Both the position numbers and the translations under genes were made by a program. Positions 1-7,384 of a DNA stretch of 41,975 nt are shown piece after piece; position 1 is the stretch's first letter; each line of letters starts with the position of its first letter. Under the pieces are notes generated by a model. That model had not been told where the DNA came from, ran no database searches, and saw only the letters and a program-made list of their open reading frames with translations. The stretch covers positions 1 to 41,975 of the forward strand of contig JAJYVX010000007.1 in the NCBI GenBank assembly GCA_021791795.1, in the 5' to 3' direction. The DNA is from Actinomycetes bacterium. Lineage in GTDB: Bacteria > Actinomycetota > Acidimicrobiia > Acidimicrobiales > Bog-793.

Positions 1-749
1 TTCGACGGTCGCTCGGAGACGAGCAGGTCCTGCAACGTGGAGAAACTCGCAACCGGTGGTACCCCGGCGAGCACGAGCGTGCGCCATGCGACGCGGAGCC
101 GCACCCCAAGCGCCGCCTCGTCCGGTCCGTGGCCGGCTACGTCGCCGATCATCGCCCTCACGGTGCCGTCCTCGAGCTCCACCACGTCGAAGAAGTCGCC
201 GCCGAGGAGTGCCTGCTCGCCGCCGGGACGGTACAGGGTCATGCACCTCAGGGTGTCCGTCCGCAGGAGTGGCCGGGGCAGCAGGCCGCGCTCGAGCCGG
301 ATGTTCTCCTGTGTCCTCAGCTCCGCCTCCCTGAGCTGCCGGGACGTGTTGGCTGCCCGCTTGCGTTCCGCCGCGTACCGAAGCGAGCGGGCGAGGAGCG
401 AGCCGCTCGCCGCTCCCTTCTCGAGGTAGTCCTGTGCGCCACGCGAGATCGCCTCGAGGCCGCTCGCCTCGTCCTTCAGACCGGTGAGCACGACGACGGC
501 CGCCTCTGGTGCGAGGGTGATCACGGCATCGAGAGCCTCCATCCGAACGGACCCTGGCAGACCGAGATCGAGGAGGACGCACTCGGGCCGCGCTCTCAGG
601 TGGTCCTTCGCCTCTTCGAGGTCACGTACCCACACCAGTTCGCGCTCGTCGCGCTGATCCTCGAGTAGGGATCTCACGATGAGGGCGTCCCCCGCATCGT
701 CCTCTATGAGAAGCAGAGTTCTCCGCCCGTCGGTGGTCAAGTCGCTCAC
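1..749 (-). CDS. Response regulator with C-terminal SpoIIE/PP2C phosphatase (partial)
   Basis: Signalling protein that would turn phosphorelay input into serine/threonine phosphatase output, typically in partner-switching control of an anti-sigma factor. Residues about 10-115 are a receiver domain with acidic residues E16, D17 and D18, phospho-acceptor D61 (LLDLGLPG), T89 and K111 (DYLEKG). A helical linker (about 120-155) leads into a PP2C/SpoIIE domain with GGDFFDV (metal-binding D185 and D188) and MIGDVAGHG. The 3' end is cut by the window start, so the rest of the phosphatase is not visible. I chose the GTG at 749 because GAGGAG lies a few bases upstream and the receiver fold starts directly after it. 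No partner gene is visible. The family call is firm; the pathway is unknown. Confidence 0.88.
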   Translation of the reverse strand, partial: MSDLTTDGRRTLLLIEDDAGDALIVRSLLEDQRDERELVWVRDLEEAKDHLRARPECVLLDLGLPGSVRMEALDAVITLAPEAAVVVLTGLKDEASGLEAISRGAQDYLEKGAASGSLLARSLRYAAERKRAANTSRQLREAELRTQENIRLERGLLPRPLLRTDTLRCMTLYRPGGEQALLGGDFFDVVELEDGTVRAMIGDVAGHGPDEAALGVRLRVAWRTLVLAGVPPVASFSTLQDLLVSERPS

Positions 750-1415
750 GTCTCTCCTCGCCCGGAAGGGCTACCACGCAACTCGCACGCGCCGCGCGCT
801 CTCTTCGAACCCCGCCTTCCGGCCGCCTGCCCCGCTGACCGGGTCAGCCTAACGAGCGCGGCCGCTCTCCCGATCCTCTCGACCGACCCCGGCGAAAGCG
901 GTTTGGGGGTCATCTGCACCGGGTAACCGGAAGCAGCTTCCGCGGTCGTCTTCAGGCCCCGAGGAAGGAGGCTCGCCTGTCGATGGCCATGGGGCTCGTG
1001 TAGGGACCGCGAAGTGTTTTCGAGACATTTCTGCCAAGATGACATGCATTCGGTAAACGCGCACGTGTACCCTGACAACTTGAGACCTAAGGTTCGTCCC
1101 GAATCGGAGCCCCCAGGGGAGACCGGTCGCAGAGCAGTTTCCTCTGCCGGGACGATCCGGAGATCGCGCGGGGCCGCCGCCATGCTGCCCGTGTCGCAGC
1201 CGCGTCACGACAAGCCAGCCCCCCATCAAGGCGGTGTGCCGGCGCCCCGCGCTTTCCTGCGACGCGACCCCCCGCCCGCTCGCAGTGAATGAAGCAGGGC
1301 CCACCTCTTATTGATGTGGGCCCTGCTTCGCGCGGGAACCTCAGACGACAACGGCCGATCCAGGCAGGGGATAGGCGGTCCGCGAAGACTTCGTCGAGAA
1401 GTCTGGGCAGAAGGA
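750..1415. other. 666-bp non-coding region
   Basis: I see no convincing gene here. The open frames that cross it have no recognisable motifs, are rich in Arg, Gly and Pro, and lie on both strands at once, as expected from GC-rich non-coding DNA. It contains a perfect 14-bp hairpin (1291-1329) after fdhD, an imperfect 20-bp palindrome (1052-1071; 8 of 10 positions match between half-sites), and a small hairpin GGAAGCAGCTTCC near 930. It probably carries the promoter of the response-regulator gene, but no clean -35/-10 pair stands out. Confidence 0.6.
1291..1329 (-). terminator. Stem-loop terminator after fdhD
   Basis: A perfect 14-bp inverted repeat: GAAGCAGGGCCCAC (1291-1304) and GTGGGCCCTGCTTC (1316-1329), with an 11-nt AT-rich loop. 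It lies 87 nt beyond the fdhD stop on that strand. There is no U-tract, which is common for actinobacterial terminators. A structured RNA element is the alternative. Confidence 0.7.
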
Positions 1416-2330
1416 CTACAGAGCGGACGGACGCGGCCTCATCCTTCCCCCGGGGGACGACGCCGTGCCGGACGAGCTCCCTGCGGTGGCAGCGGACGTG
1501 AGCCTCAGCCGCTCGGGACACGAGTAGACGGTCGCCCGGTCGCCGCGAAGCCAACCCACGAGGGTGAGTCCTTCGCTCCGTGCCAGGGCCACCGCGAGGC
1601 TGCTCGCCGCCGACACCCCGGCGACGAGACCGATCCCGGCGCGAAGTGCCTTCTGCACGATCTCGAACGAGCTGCGCCCGCTCACGACGAGTGCAGCTCC
1701 CGAAAGCGGGAACCTGCCGTTCAACATCGCCCAACCGATCACCTTGTCGACCGCGTTGTGCCGGCCGATGTCCTCGCGTGCCACGAGCACCTCGCCCTCT
1801 TGGCTGACGGCGGCAGCTCCGTGCATGCCTCCCGTGCGGGCGAAACTCCCCTGGCCACTCCGGAGGAGATCGGGCAGGCTCGCCAGGATCGACCAGTCGA
1901 ACACCGGGCCTTCGCCCAACGACGGATGCCCGGTCAGCTGGACGGATTCGATGGAGGCGGAGCCGCAGATACCGCAGGAGCTCGAGGTGACCGTCGCCCT
2001 CGGCCGCGCCCGTGCGATCGCCTCGGGCACAAGCTCGACCGTGACGATGTTGTAGCGCTGCTTGCCGTCGACGTCAGGGTCGGTGCAGTACTTGACGGCG
2101 AGGATCTCGGCGGGTGAGGAGACCACCGCTTCGGAGTTCAGCCAGCCCGCGGCAAGCTCGAAGTCGTGGCCCGGGGTCCGCATCGTGACCGAGAGCGTCT
2201 GTGTGCCGGCGCTGCCGGGCGATGCACAGCGGACCTCGAGAGGCTCCTCGACGGCGAGGTCGTCCGGGCGGCGCCGTACGGCTCCACCTCGCACGTGCCA
2301 GACGAGCTCAGGTCCGGGCGGTCGTCCCAT
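1416..2330 (-). CDS. fdhD: Formate dehydrogenase accessory sulfurtransferase FdhD
   Basis: FdhD passes sulfur from a cysteine desulfurase to the molybdenum cofactor of formate dehydrogenase, which is needed for activity. The 304-aa product has the family marks: SSSCGICG with catalytic cysteines C119 and C122, GGMHGAA, REDIGRHNAVDKV and SGRSSFEIVQKA. The ATG at 2330 is chosen because residues upstream of it in the same frame are low-complexity and unlike the family. It starts 2 nt after the tetR stop, so the two genes form one operon. Its presence implies a molybdenum or tungsten formate dehydrogenase elsewhere in the genome. This fits the formyl-THF/formate genes further right. Family assignment is very secure. 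Confidence 0.95.
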   Translation of the reverse strand: MGRPPGPELVWHVRGGAVRRRPDDLAVEEPLEVRCASPGSAGTQTLSVTMRTPGHDFELAAGWLNSEAVVSSPAEILAVKYCTDPDVDGKQRYNIVTVELVPEAIARARPRATVTSSSCGICGSASIESVQLTGHPSLGEGPVFDWSILASLPDLLRSGQGSFARTGGMHGAAAVSQEGEVLVAREDIGRHNAVDKVIGWAMLNGRFPLSGAALVVSGRSSFEIVQKALRAGIGLVAGVSAASSLAVALARSEGLTLVGWLRGDRATVYSCPERLRLTSAATAGSSSGTASSPGGRMRPRPSAL

Positions 2331-2332
2331 GC

Positions 2333-3043
2333 TCACCGTTGTAGCCTGGCGCGGGAAGCCGCCCTGCCTCGTGGCATCGTCGTGTAGCGGTCGAGGTGCT
2401 CGCGATCGGCGTACTCGAGGTCGGGGTCCGCGAGGAGTCCGTTCGCCACGAGCTGCGTGAGCTCGGCGACGAGACGGCTCCGCGGCGCCGGCGGCTCGGC
2501 CGCCCACCGCGCTCCCGCGAGATGGACCATGCCGACGAGTGCGTACGACCAGGTGGTCGTGGGCCGGCCGCGGAGCCCGGCGGTCTCGAACGCCTCGTCC
2601 AGGGCACGGCGGAGCACTCCGGCCACGCGGTCGACGACGCCGCGCACCGCCGGGCTCGCCACTGCGGCCTGCTCTGTGAGAAACGCGTAGAGCTGGGGGT
2701 CGGCCTCGATGAACGATACGTAGCCGTCTATCGCAGCGGCGATGCGCGCCGTCGGTTCACGCGTCGACCGCAGAACGTCGTCGAGGCGATCGACCAGCCT
2801 GTCGGCGAACAGTCCGGCCATCGCTTGGATGAGGCCGTCTCGGTCACCGAAGTGCCTGTAGAGGATCGGCTTCGTGATCCCGGCCTCGGCCGCCATGGCG
2901 TCCATCGATGCGCACGGCCCGTCTCTGCGGATGACGGCGAGCGCGGCAGCCAACAGCTGGTTCCTCCGTCCTTCTCGGCCGCGACCAGCCGACCGGCCCT
3001 CGGAGGTCGGATGGATCTCCTCGGAACCCTGCGACGTCTTCAC
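2333..3043 (-). CDS. TetR-family transcriptional regulator
   Basis: DNA-binding repressor of 236 aa. The N-terminal helix-turn-helix reads MDAMAAEAGITKPILYRHFG, followed by a helical ligand-binding domain (FADRLVDRLDDVL, then PTARIAAAIDGYVSFIE). The GTG at 3043 is preferred because GGAGG sits 4 nt upstream; an ATG at 3079 would add 12 residues but has no ribosome site. It is the first gene of an operon with fdhD (2-nt gap). A GTTAC-CCTGA-GTAAC palindrome at 3093-3107 lies just upstream and is the likely site of autoregulation. The ligand cannot be read from the sequence. Pairing with fdhD suggests, but does not prove, a link to formate or one-carbon metabolism. Confidence 0.9.
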   Translation of the reverse strand: MKTSQGSEEIHPTSEGRSAGRGREGRRNQLLAAALAVIRRDGPCASMDAMAAEAGITKPILYRHFGDRDGLIQAMAGLFADRLVDRLDDVLRSTREPTARIAAAIDGYVSFIEADPQLYAFLTEQAAVASPAVRGVVDRVAGVLRRALDEAFETAGLRGRPTTTWSYALVGMVHLAGARWAAEPPAPRSRLVAELTQLVANGLLADPDLEYADREHLDRYTTMPRGRAASRARLQR

Positions 3044-3092
3044 GCGACCTCCACCGGCAACATGTTGGGGCCGAGCCATGACGATGGGTGAC

Positions 3093-3107
3093 GTTACCCT
3101 GAGTAAC
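3093..3107. promoter_or_regulatory. Putative TetR operator
   Basis: Inverted repeat GTTAC-CCTGA-GTAAC, 50 bp upstream of the preferred tetR start. Short 5-bp arms around a 5-bp centre are usual for TetR-family operators, and the position suits autorepression of tetR-fdhD. Inferred only from symmetry and place. Confidence 0.55.
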
Positions 3108-3122
3108 AGCGCCGCTCGCTCG

Positions 3123-3169
3123 ATTCCTGCAGAGTTGACGCCTCGCCTGGGCGCTAACTCTGCAGGAAT
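3123..3169. repeat. Long inverted repeat (14-bp perfect arms)
   Basis: Arms ATTCCTGCAGAGTT (3123-3136) and AACTCTGCAGGAAT (3156-3169) are perfectly complementary. The 19-nt centre holds a further CGCC/GGCG pairing (3139-3142 with 3150-3153). As RNA this would be a stable hairpin. It lies between divergent genes, so it is not an obvious terminator. It could be a second operator, a repeat element with other genomic copies, or a 5' leader structure of acyP. Confidence 0.6.
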
Positions 3170-3349
3170 TGCAGCCCGTTGCCGCCGCAGGACCGGCAAC
3201 CAATGGACCGCCGCTGGGTCGCCCGACCCGGCGTGCGCCAGACTGTCCAAGTGACCTGGGACGGACAAACCGGCCACGAGCGGGAGCGCTTGACCTCTGC
3301 ACCCTCCGCACCCGGTGCACCAACCGGGGCCACCGAGGCGCCCCCCGGC

Positions 3350-3619
3350 GTGGCCCGCACGCGTGTCGTGGTGCACGGTCGGGTGCAGGGCGTCTGGTTC
3401 AGGGATTCCTGCCAGCGTGAAGCCCGCAACTGCGGGGTGAGCGGATGGGTGCGCAATCGCGAAGACGGCACCGTCGAGGCCGTGTTCGAGGGCTCCCCTA
3501 CTGCGGTGGGACGGCTCGTCGCCTGGTGTCGCACCGGACCGCCCACCGCCCGGGTTGACGCGACCGAGGTGAGCGAGGAACCACCGGTCGGCGAGAGCGG
3601 CGGCTTCGCCATCCGCTGA
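3350..3619 (+). CDS. acyP: Acylphosphatase
   Basis: Small cytosolic enzyme that hydrolyses acyl phosphates such as acetyl phosphate or carbamoyl phosphate. The 89-aa product has the signature VVVHGRVQGVWFRDSCQREA, which carries the phosphate-binding loop and catalytic Arg. GWVRNREDGTVEAVFEG follows and supplies the catalytic Asn. The usual family length is about 90 aa, which supports the GTG at 3350. A longer frame beginning at 3179 would add 57 unconserved residues. It ends 11 bp before the convergent MFS gene's stop. Family assignment is secure; the start is less sure. Confidence 0.88.
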   Translation: MARTRVVVHGRVQGVWFRDSCQREARNCGVSGWVRNREDGTVEAVFEGSPTAVGRLVAWCRTGPPTARVDATEVSEEPPVGESGGFAIR

Positions 3620-3630
3620 GCCAGGCACCC

Positions 3631-4932
3631 TCAGGATGCCGCGGAGAGCTCGCCCTTCAGCAAACCGGTGTCGGACGCACCCTCCACGGCGAGCTCGGCG
3701 CCCCGTGCCTGCGGCTGCCGCCGCCGCCGGAGCACCGCCGCCACGCCTATACCGGCCGCGACGAGGCACGAGGAGCCTCCGACCAGCAGTCCGGCCCGTC
3801 CTCCGGCGATCCCGACGACGAATCCCATGAGCGGTCCCCCGATCGGCGTGGAGCCCATGAACGCCACAGCCCAGAGCGACATCACTCGCCCGCGCATCGA
3901 GGGGTCGGCCTCGAGCTGCAGGGTCGAGTTCCCCGTCGCGAGGAACGAGACGCTCGCCCAGCCGACGAACGCTAGGACCACGTACTCGACGACGAGCACG
4001 GGTGCCAGGCCGGCGGCGAGTATCGCCACGCCGAAGCCCGTTGCCGCCAGCACGAGCGGACGTATGCCGGTCCGACCGCGCGTCGCCGTGACGAGCCCGC
4101 CCGCGACTGCTCCCGCCCCCATGCAGGCGTTCATGAAGCCGTACGCCTCGGCGCCGCCGTGGAAGGTCTCGCGGGCGACGACCGGCAGAACGACCTGGAA
4201 CTCGTAGGCCAGCATGCCGACGATGCCCATCATCACGAGGGGGAAGAGCAGCCGGGGCTCGTGGCCGACGTAGCGGAGGCCCTCCCGCAGCTGGCCCTTC
4301 GCCCTCACGGCCGGCGCCGTGGGCTGGAGCTCCGCCAGGTTCATCGTCAGGAGTGACGCCACCACGGCGACGAAACTCGCCGAGTTCAAGAGGAAGCACA
4401 CCCCGACTCCCACTGTCGCGATCAGCACCCCGGCGACCGCCGGGCCGATCGCGCGGGCGGCGTTCGTCATCGTCGAGTTGAGGCTCACGGCGTTGCGGAG
4501 CTCCCCGGGTCCGACCATCTCGAGCACGAACGTCTGGCGGATCGGGTTCTCGAAGGTGTTGTTGACGCCGAGCACCACCGCGAGCACGCAGAGCTCAGGG
4601 AACGTCACCACATGGATGACGGTGAGCAGGCCGAGGGCCAGTGCCTGGAGACCCATCATCGACTGCAGGACGACCATGAGGCGCCGCTTGTCCACCCGGT
4701 CCGCGATGACGCCTCCGTAGGGACCGAGGAGGAGGACCGGAAGCGTCTGCAGTGCCACCACGAAACCGAGGTCGGTGCTCGAGCGCGTGAGCGTGTACAC
4801 GAGCCAGGACTGGGCGACCGATTGCATCCAGGTCCCCGTGAGAGAGACGGACTGCCCGACGAAGTACCGGCGGTAGTTCGGTACCGAGAGGGCGGAGAAG
4901 GTCCGACGCCCGACTGCGAGCAGCTTCGTCAC
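3631..4932 (-). CDS. MFS exporter, DHA3/enterobactin-exporter-like (MFS_3)
   Basis: Integral membrane proton-driven efflux protein of 433 aa with about 12 predicted hydrophobic segments. It begins FSALSVPNYRRYFVGQSVSLTGTWMQ, which is typical of the MFS_3 group. GGVIADRVDKRRLM is the cytoplasmic loop motif between helices 2 and 3, and RGRVMSLWAVAFMGSTPIGG is a late helix pair. The GTG at 4932 forms a GTGA overlap with the marR stop and has GGAGG about 9 nt upstream. Cotranscription with marR suggests drug or metabolite efflux induced by the MarR ligand. The substrate cannot be inferred. Confidence 0.9.
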   Translation of the reverse strand: MTKLLAVGRRTFSALSVPNYRRYFVGQSVSLTGTWMQSVAQSWLVYTLTRSSTDLGFVVALQTLPVLLLGPYGGVIADRVDKRRLMVVLQSMMGLQALALGLLTVIHVVTFPELCVLAVVLGVNNTFENPIRQTFVLEMVGPGELRNAVSLNSTMTNAARAIGPAVAGVLIATVGVGVCFLLNSASFVAVVASLLTMNLAELQPTAPAVRAKGQLREGLRYVGHEPRLLFPLVMMGIVGMLAYEFQVVLPVVARETFHGGAEAYGFMNACMGAGAVAGGLVTATRGRTGIRPLVLAATGFGVAILAAGLAPVLVVEYVVLAFVGWASVSFLATGNSTLQLEADPSMRGRVMSLWAVAFMGSTPIGGPLMGFVVGIAGGRAGLLVGGSSCLVAAGIGVAAVLRRRRQPQARGAELAVEGASDTGLLKGELSAAS

Positions 4933-5447
4933 CTCGCCACCCTCCGGTCCGCTCGCGTCGCTTCGCCGGCCCCGCGCTCGAGGAGGCGCTCGGCGAGCTC
5001 CTCGAGCGCCGGCAGCGACGCGACGATGGCGTCCCGCTGCGCCGGGCACATGTCGGCCAGCTCCCGCGCGAGCACTCCGGTCCGCTCGCTCCTCACCCGG
5101 TCGTGCAGGGACCGCCCGGCAGAGGTGAGCTCGACGAGCGACACCCTCCTGTCGCTCTCGTCGCCGAGGCGGCGCAGCAGCTTCAGGTCCTCGAGGTGGG
5201 CGACGATCCGGGAGAGCATCGTCGGGTTGAACCCTGCGAGGGAGGCGAGATCGCTCAGGCGCAACGGTCCTCGCCTGCCCACGGCAGAGAGAACCTCCAC
5301 CTCGCTCGAGGTGAGCGACCCCGCCGCCGCCGCCGTCGGCCGCAAGCCCCTCGAGAGCCGCGCTATCACGACGCGAAGGCGGGCGATCGACTCGGGTTCG
5401 AGCGGCATCTCGAATCGCTCGGTGCCGCCGGCTCTCCTCGTCCCCAC
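4929..5447 (-). CDS. MarR-family transcriptional regulator
   Basis: Winged-helix repressor of 172 aa. The core SLTSSEVEVLSAVGRRG, then LRLSDLASLAGFNPTMLSRIV (recognition helix) and the wing (LGDESDRRVSLVELTSAG), match MarR. The start is a GTG at 5447 with GAGGAA 5 nt upstream. It overlaps the downstream MFS gene by 4 bp. A perfect 16-bp palindrome at 5466-5481 lies directly upstream and overlaps a TATAAT box, so the protein very likely represses its own operon. It may also affect the divergent malic enzyme gene. The ligand is unknown. Confidence 0.92.
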   Translation of the reverse strand: MGTRRAGGTERFEMPLEPESIARLRVVIARLSRGLRPTAAAAGSLTSSEVEVLSAVGRRGPLRLSDLASLAGFNPTMLSRIVAHLEDLKLLRRLGDESDRRVSLVELTSAGRSLHDRVRSERTGVLARELADMCPAQRDAIVASLPALEELAERLLERGAGEATRADRRVAR

Positions 5448-5465
5448 GTCTTCCTCTCGAATCGT

Positions 5466-5481
5466 TGCTTGCTAGCAAGCA
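5466..5481. promoter_or_regulatory. MarR operator, perfect 16-bp palindrome
   Basis: TGCTTGCTAGCAAGCA is identical to its reverse complement. It sits 18 bp before the marR start and abuts a self-complementary ATTATAAT box. MarR dimers usually bind palindromes of this size. Autoregulation is inferred from position. Confidence 0.75.
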
Positions 5482-5488
5482 TTATAAT
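5481..5488. promoter_or_regulatory. Bidirectional -10 element between marR and malic enzyme
   Basis: ATTATAAT reads TATAAT on both strands (5483-5488 plus; 5486-5481 minus). It is the most AT-rich stretch of this intergenic region. No good -35 hexamer is seen on either side. It could serve both divergent genes. Confidence 0.5.
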
Positions 5489-5525
5489 GCCATAAGGGCG
5501 CCGCTGCGAGCGCAAGACTGGAAGA

Positions 5526-7232
5526 GTGGACAGCACGGGCGCCATCCCAGGGGAGATCACCACCGACAAGCGGGGCCAGGAGGTCCTGAACGATCCTCGC
5601 GTCAACCGCGGCGTCGCCTTCACCGACGGCGAGCGCGACGACCTCGGGCTCACCGGACTCCTGCCGCCACGCGTCCTCACCCTCGGAGAGCAGGCGGAGC
5701 GCGCCTACTCCCAGTTCCTCGAGCAGCCTGGACCGCTCGCGAAACACATCTTCCTCTCGCTCCTGCAGGACCGCAACGAGATCCTATTCTTCCGGCTCCT
5801 CGACGATCACCTGCGCGAGATGCTCCCGATCGTCTACACGCCGACGGTCGGCGAGGCCATACAACAGTGGAGTCACGAGTACCACGGCCCGCGCGGGGTC
5901 TATCTGTCCGTCGACGCCCCCGAGAGGATCGGCGACGCCTTTGCCGCCACCGGGTTGGGGCCCGACGACGTCGACCTCGTGGTCGCGACGGACGGCGAGG
6001 CGATCCTCGGCATAGGCGACTGGGGCGTGGGGGGCATCGGGATCTCGATCGGCAAGCTCGCCGTGTACACGGCGGCGGCGGGCATCGACCCGCGCCGTGT
6101 GCTTCCTGTCGTCCTCGACGTCGGCACCAACAACGACACCCTGCTCGAGGACCCGCTCTATCTGGGCAACCGCCACAAGCGCGTCGCGGAGGAGCGTTAC
6201 GACGCCTTCGTGGAGTCCTACGTGAAGGGCGCGACGGCTCACTTCCCCCGTGCCCTGCTCCACTGGGAGGACCTGGGAGCGGCGAACGCTCGTCGCGTCC
6301 TGCTCCGGTACAAGGACGAGATCTTCACGTTCAACGACGACATGCAGGGAACGGGGGCGATAATCCTCGCCTGCGTGCTGTCCGCTCTGCGCGTCACGGG
6401 CCACGAGCTCACCGATCAGAGAGTCGTGGTCTTCGGAGCCGGCACGGCGGGCTGCGGGGTGGCAGACCAGCTGAGGGACTCCATGGTAGCTGCCGGTATG
6501 AGCCTCGACGAGGCCCGGTCGCGCTTCTGGGCCCTCGGCTCGAAAGGCCTGCTCCTAGAGTCACAGCGCGATCGGATGCGCGACTTCCAGCGCGCCTACG
6601 CCCGGGCGGACGCGGAGGTGGCCGGCTGGAAGCACGAGGGCGACGGCATAGGTCTTCTCGAGGTCGTGCGCCAGGCGAAGCCCACCGTGCTCATCGGGAG
6701 CTCGGGTCGACCCGGGTCCTTCTCGGAAGATGTCATCCGCGCGATGGCAGAAGGCTGCGAGAACCCGCTCGTCATGCCGCTCTGGAGCCCGACGAGCTTG
6801 TCGGAGGCAGCCCCGGCCGACATCCTCGCATGGACCGGCGGGCGCGCCCTCGTCGCGAGTGGCAGCCCGTTCGAGCCCGTCACCTACAACAGGACCGTGC
6901 ACGTCATAGCGCAAGCGAACAACGCCTTCGTCTTCCCGGGCATAGGGCTCGGTGCGATATTCGCCCGGGCCAGCCGGGTGACCGACTCGATGCTCCATGC
7001 CGCCGCCTCGGCGGTCGCCGATCAGGTCGACCCGACCTCGCCGGGTTCGCCCCTGCTCCCCCAGGTGGAGTCGCTACGGGTCACCTCCGCCGCTGTGGCG
7101 ACAGCCGTCGCGCGCGCCGCGGCGGATGCAGGCGTGGCCGGAGCAGACCTCCCGGACGGCGACGGTGAGCTGCGCAGGGCCATCGAAGCCTGCATGTGGA
7201 GCGCCGCCTACCCACCCATCCGCGGGATCTGA
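5526..7232 (+). CDS. NAD(P)-dependent malic enzyme (malate dehydrogenase, decarboxylating)
   Basis: Oxidatively decarboxylates malate to pyruvate with reduction of NAD(P). The 568-aa length matches the large, eukaryotic-like SfcA/MaeA class rather than the short bacterial form. Markers are PIVYTPTVGEA (N-terminal domain), TDGEAILGIGDWGVGGIGIS, LDVGTNND, the metal-binding FTFNDDMQGTG, and the NAD fold VVFGAGTAGCGVADQL; later come GSSGRPGSFSE and FVFPGIGLGA. The start is a GTG at 5526, 31 nt or so after the predicted transcription start. The gene is monocistronic and converges on glgP across a GC-rich tandem repeat. Cofactor preference is not resolved by eye. Confidence 0.94.
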   Translation: MDSTGAIPGEITTDKRGQEVLNDPRVNRGVAFTDGERDDLGLTGLLPPRVLTLGEQAERAYSQFLEQPGPLAKHIFLSLLQDRNEILFFRLLDDHLREMLPIVYTPTVGEAIQQWSHEYHGPRGVYLSVDAPERIGDAFAATGLGPDDVDLVVATDGEAILGIGDWGVGGIGISIGKLAVYTAAAGIDPRRVLPVVLDVGTNNDTLLEDPLYLGNRHKRVAEERYDAFVESYVKGATAHFPRALLHWEDLGAANARRVLLRYKDEIFTFNDDMQGTGAIILACVLSALRVTGHELTDQRVVVFGAGTAGCGVADQLRDSMVAAGMSLDEARSRFWALGSKGLLLESQRDRMRDFQRAYARADAEVAGWKHEGDGIGLLEVVRQAKPTVLIGSSGRPGSFSEDVIRAMAEGCENPLVMPLWSPTSLSEAAPADILAWTGGRALVASGSPFEPVTYNRTVHVIAQANNAFVFPGIGLGAIFARASRVTDSMLHAAASAVADQVDPTSPGSPLLPQVESLRVTSAAVATAVARAAADAGVAGADLPDGDGELRRAIEACMWSAAYPPIRGI

Positions 7233-7255
7233 CAGCAGACGATCGGCCGCCCGCC

Positions 7256-7339
7256 GGGCGGGCCGGCCGTCGCCGCCGGCAGTCACCCGCCCGGCCCGGG
7301 CGGGCCGGCCGTCGCCGCCGGCAGTCACCCGCCCGGCCC
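7256..7339. repeat. Two perfect 42-bp tandem repeats between convergent genes
   Basis: Two identical head-to-tail copies (7256-7297 and 7298-7339) begin GGGCGGGCCGGCC and end CCCGCCCGGCCC. Each can form a GGGCGGG/CCCGCCC stem-loop. The repeat lies 24 bp after the malic enzyme stop and 46 bp beyond the glgP stop. It probably works as a bidirectional terminator. Confidence 0.75.
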
Positions 7340-7384
7340 GATCGGGGCGGCAACGATCGGGGCGCAGCGGGCGCCCCTGGCGTC

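Larger units (their letters stand above)
3044..3349. other. 306-bp intergenic region between divergent tetR and acyP
   Basis: This holds the TetR-type operator (3093-3107) and a long inverted repeat (3123-3169), both annotated separately. I see no further gene. An in-frame extension of the acylphosphatase frame back to 3179 is possible, but that sequence does not resemble the family. Confidence 0.55.

Noticed and set aside
1014-1292. 92-aa open frame on the plus strand in the 666-bp gap
   Set aside because: No motif, no ribosome site, Arg/Pro-rich ending, and it runs into the terminator hairpin. Frames on the other strand in the same place are equally long.
1290-1330. Possible tRNA or structured RNA at the perfect hairpin
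   Set aside because: It is a single stem with no cloverleaf arms or T-loop sequence; terminator is the simpler reading.
3179-3349. N-terminal extension of acylphosphatase
   Set aside because: Family proteins are about 90 aa, and the extra residues are low-complexity and cross the intergenic region.
5465-7168. Long 567-aa plus-strand frame overlapping malic enzyme
   Set aside because: Arg/Gly/Pro-rich shadow of the malic enzyme, which has clear catalytic motifs in the other frame.
7256-7339. CRISPR array
   Set aside because: Only two copies, directly abutting with no spacers.
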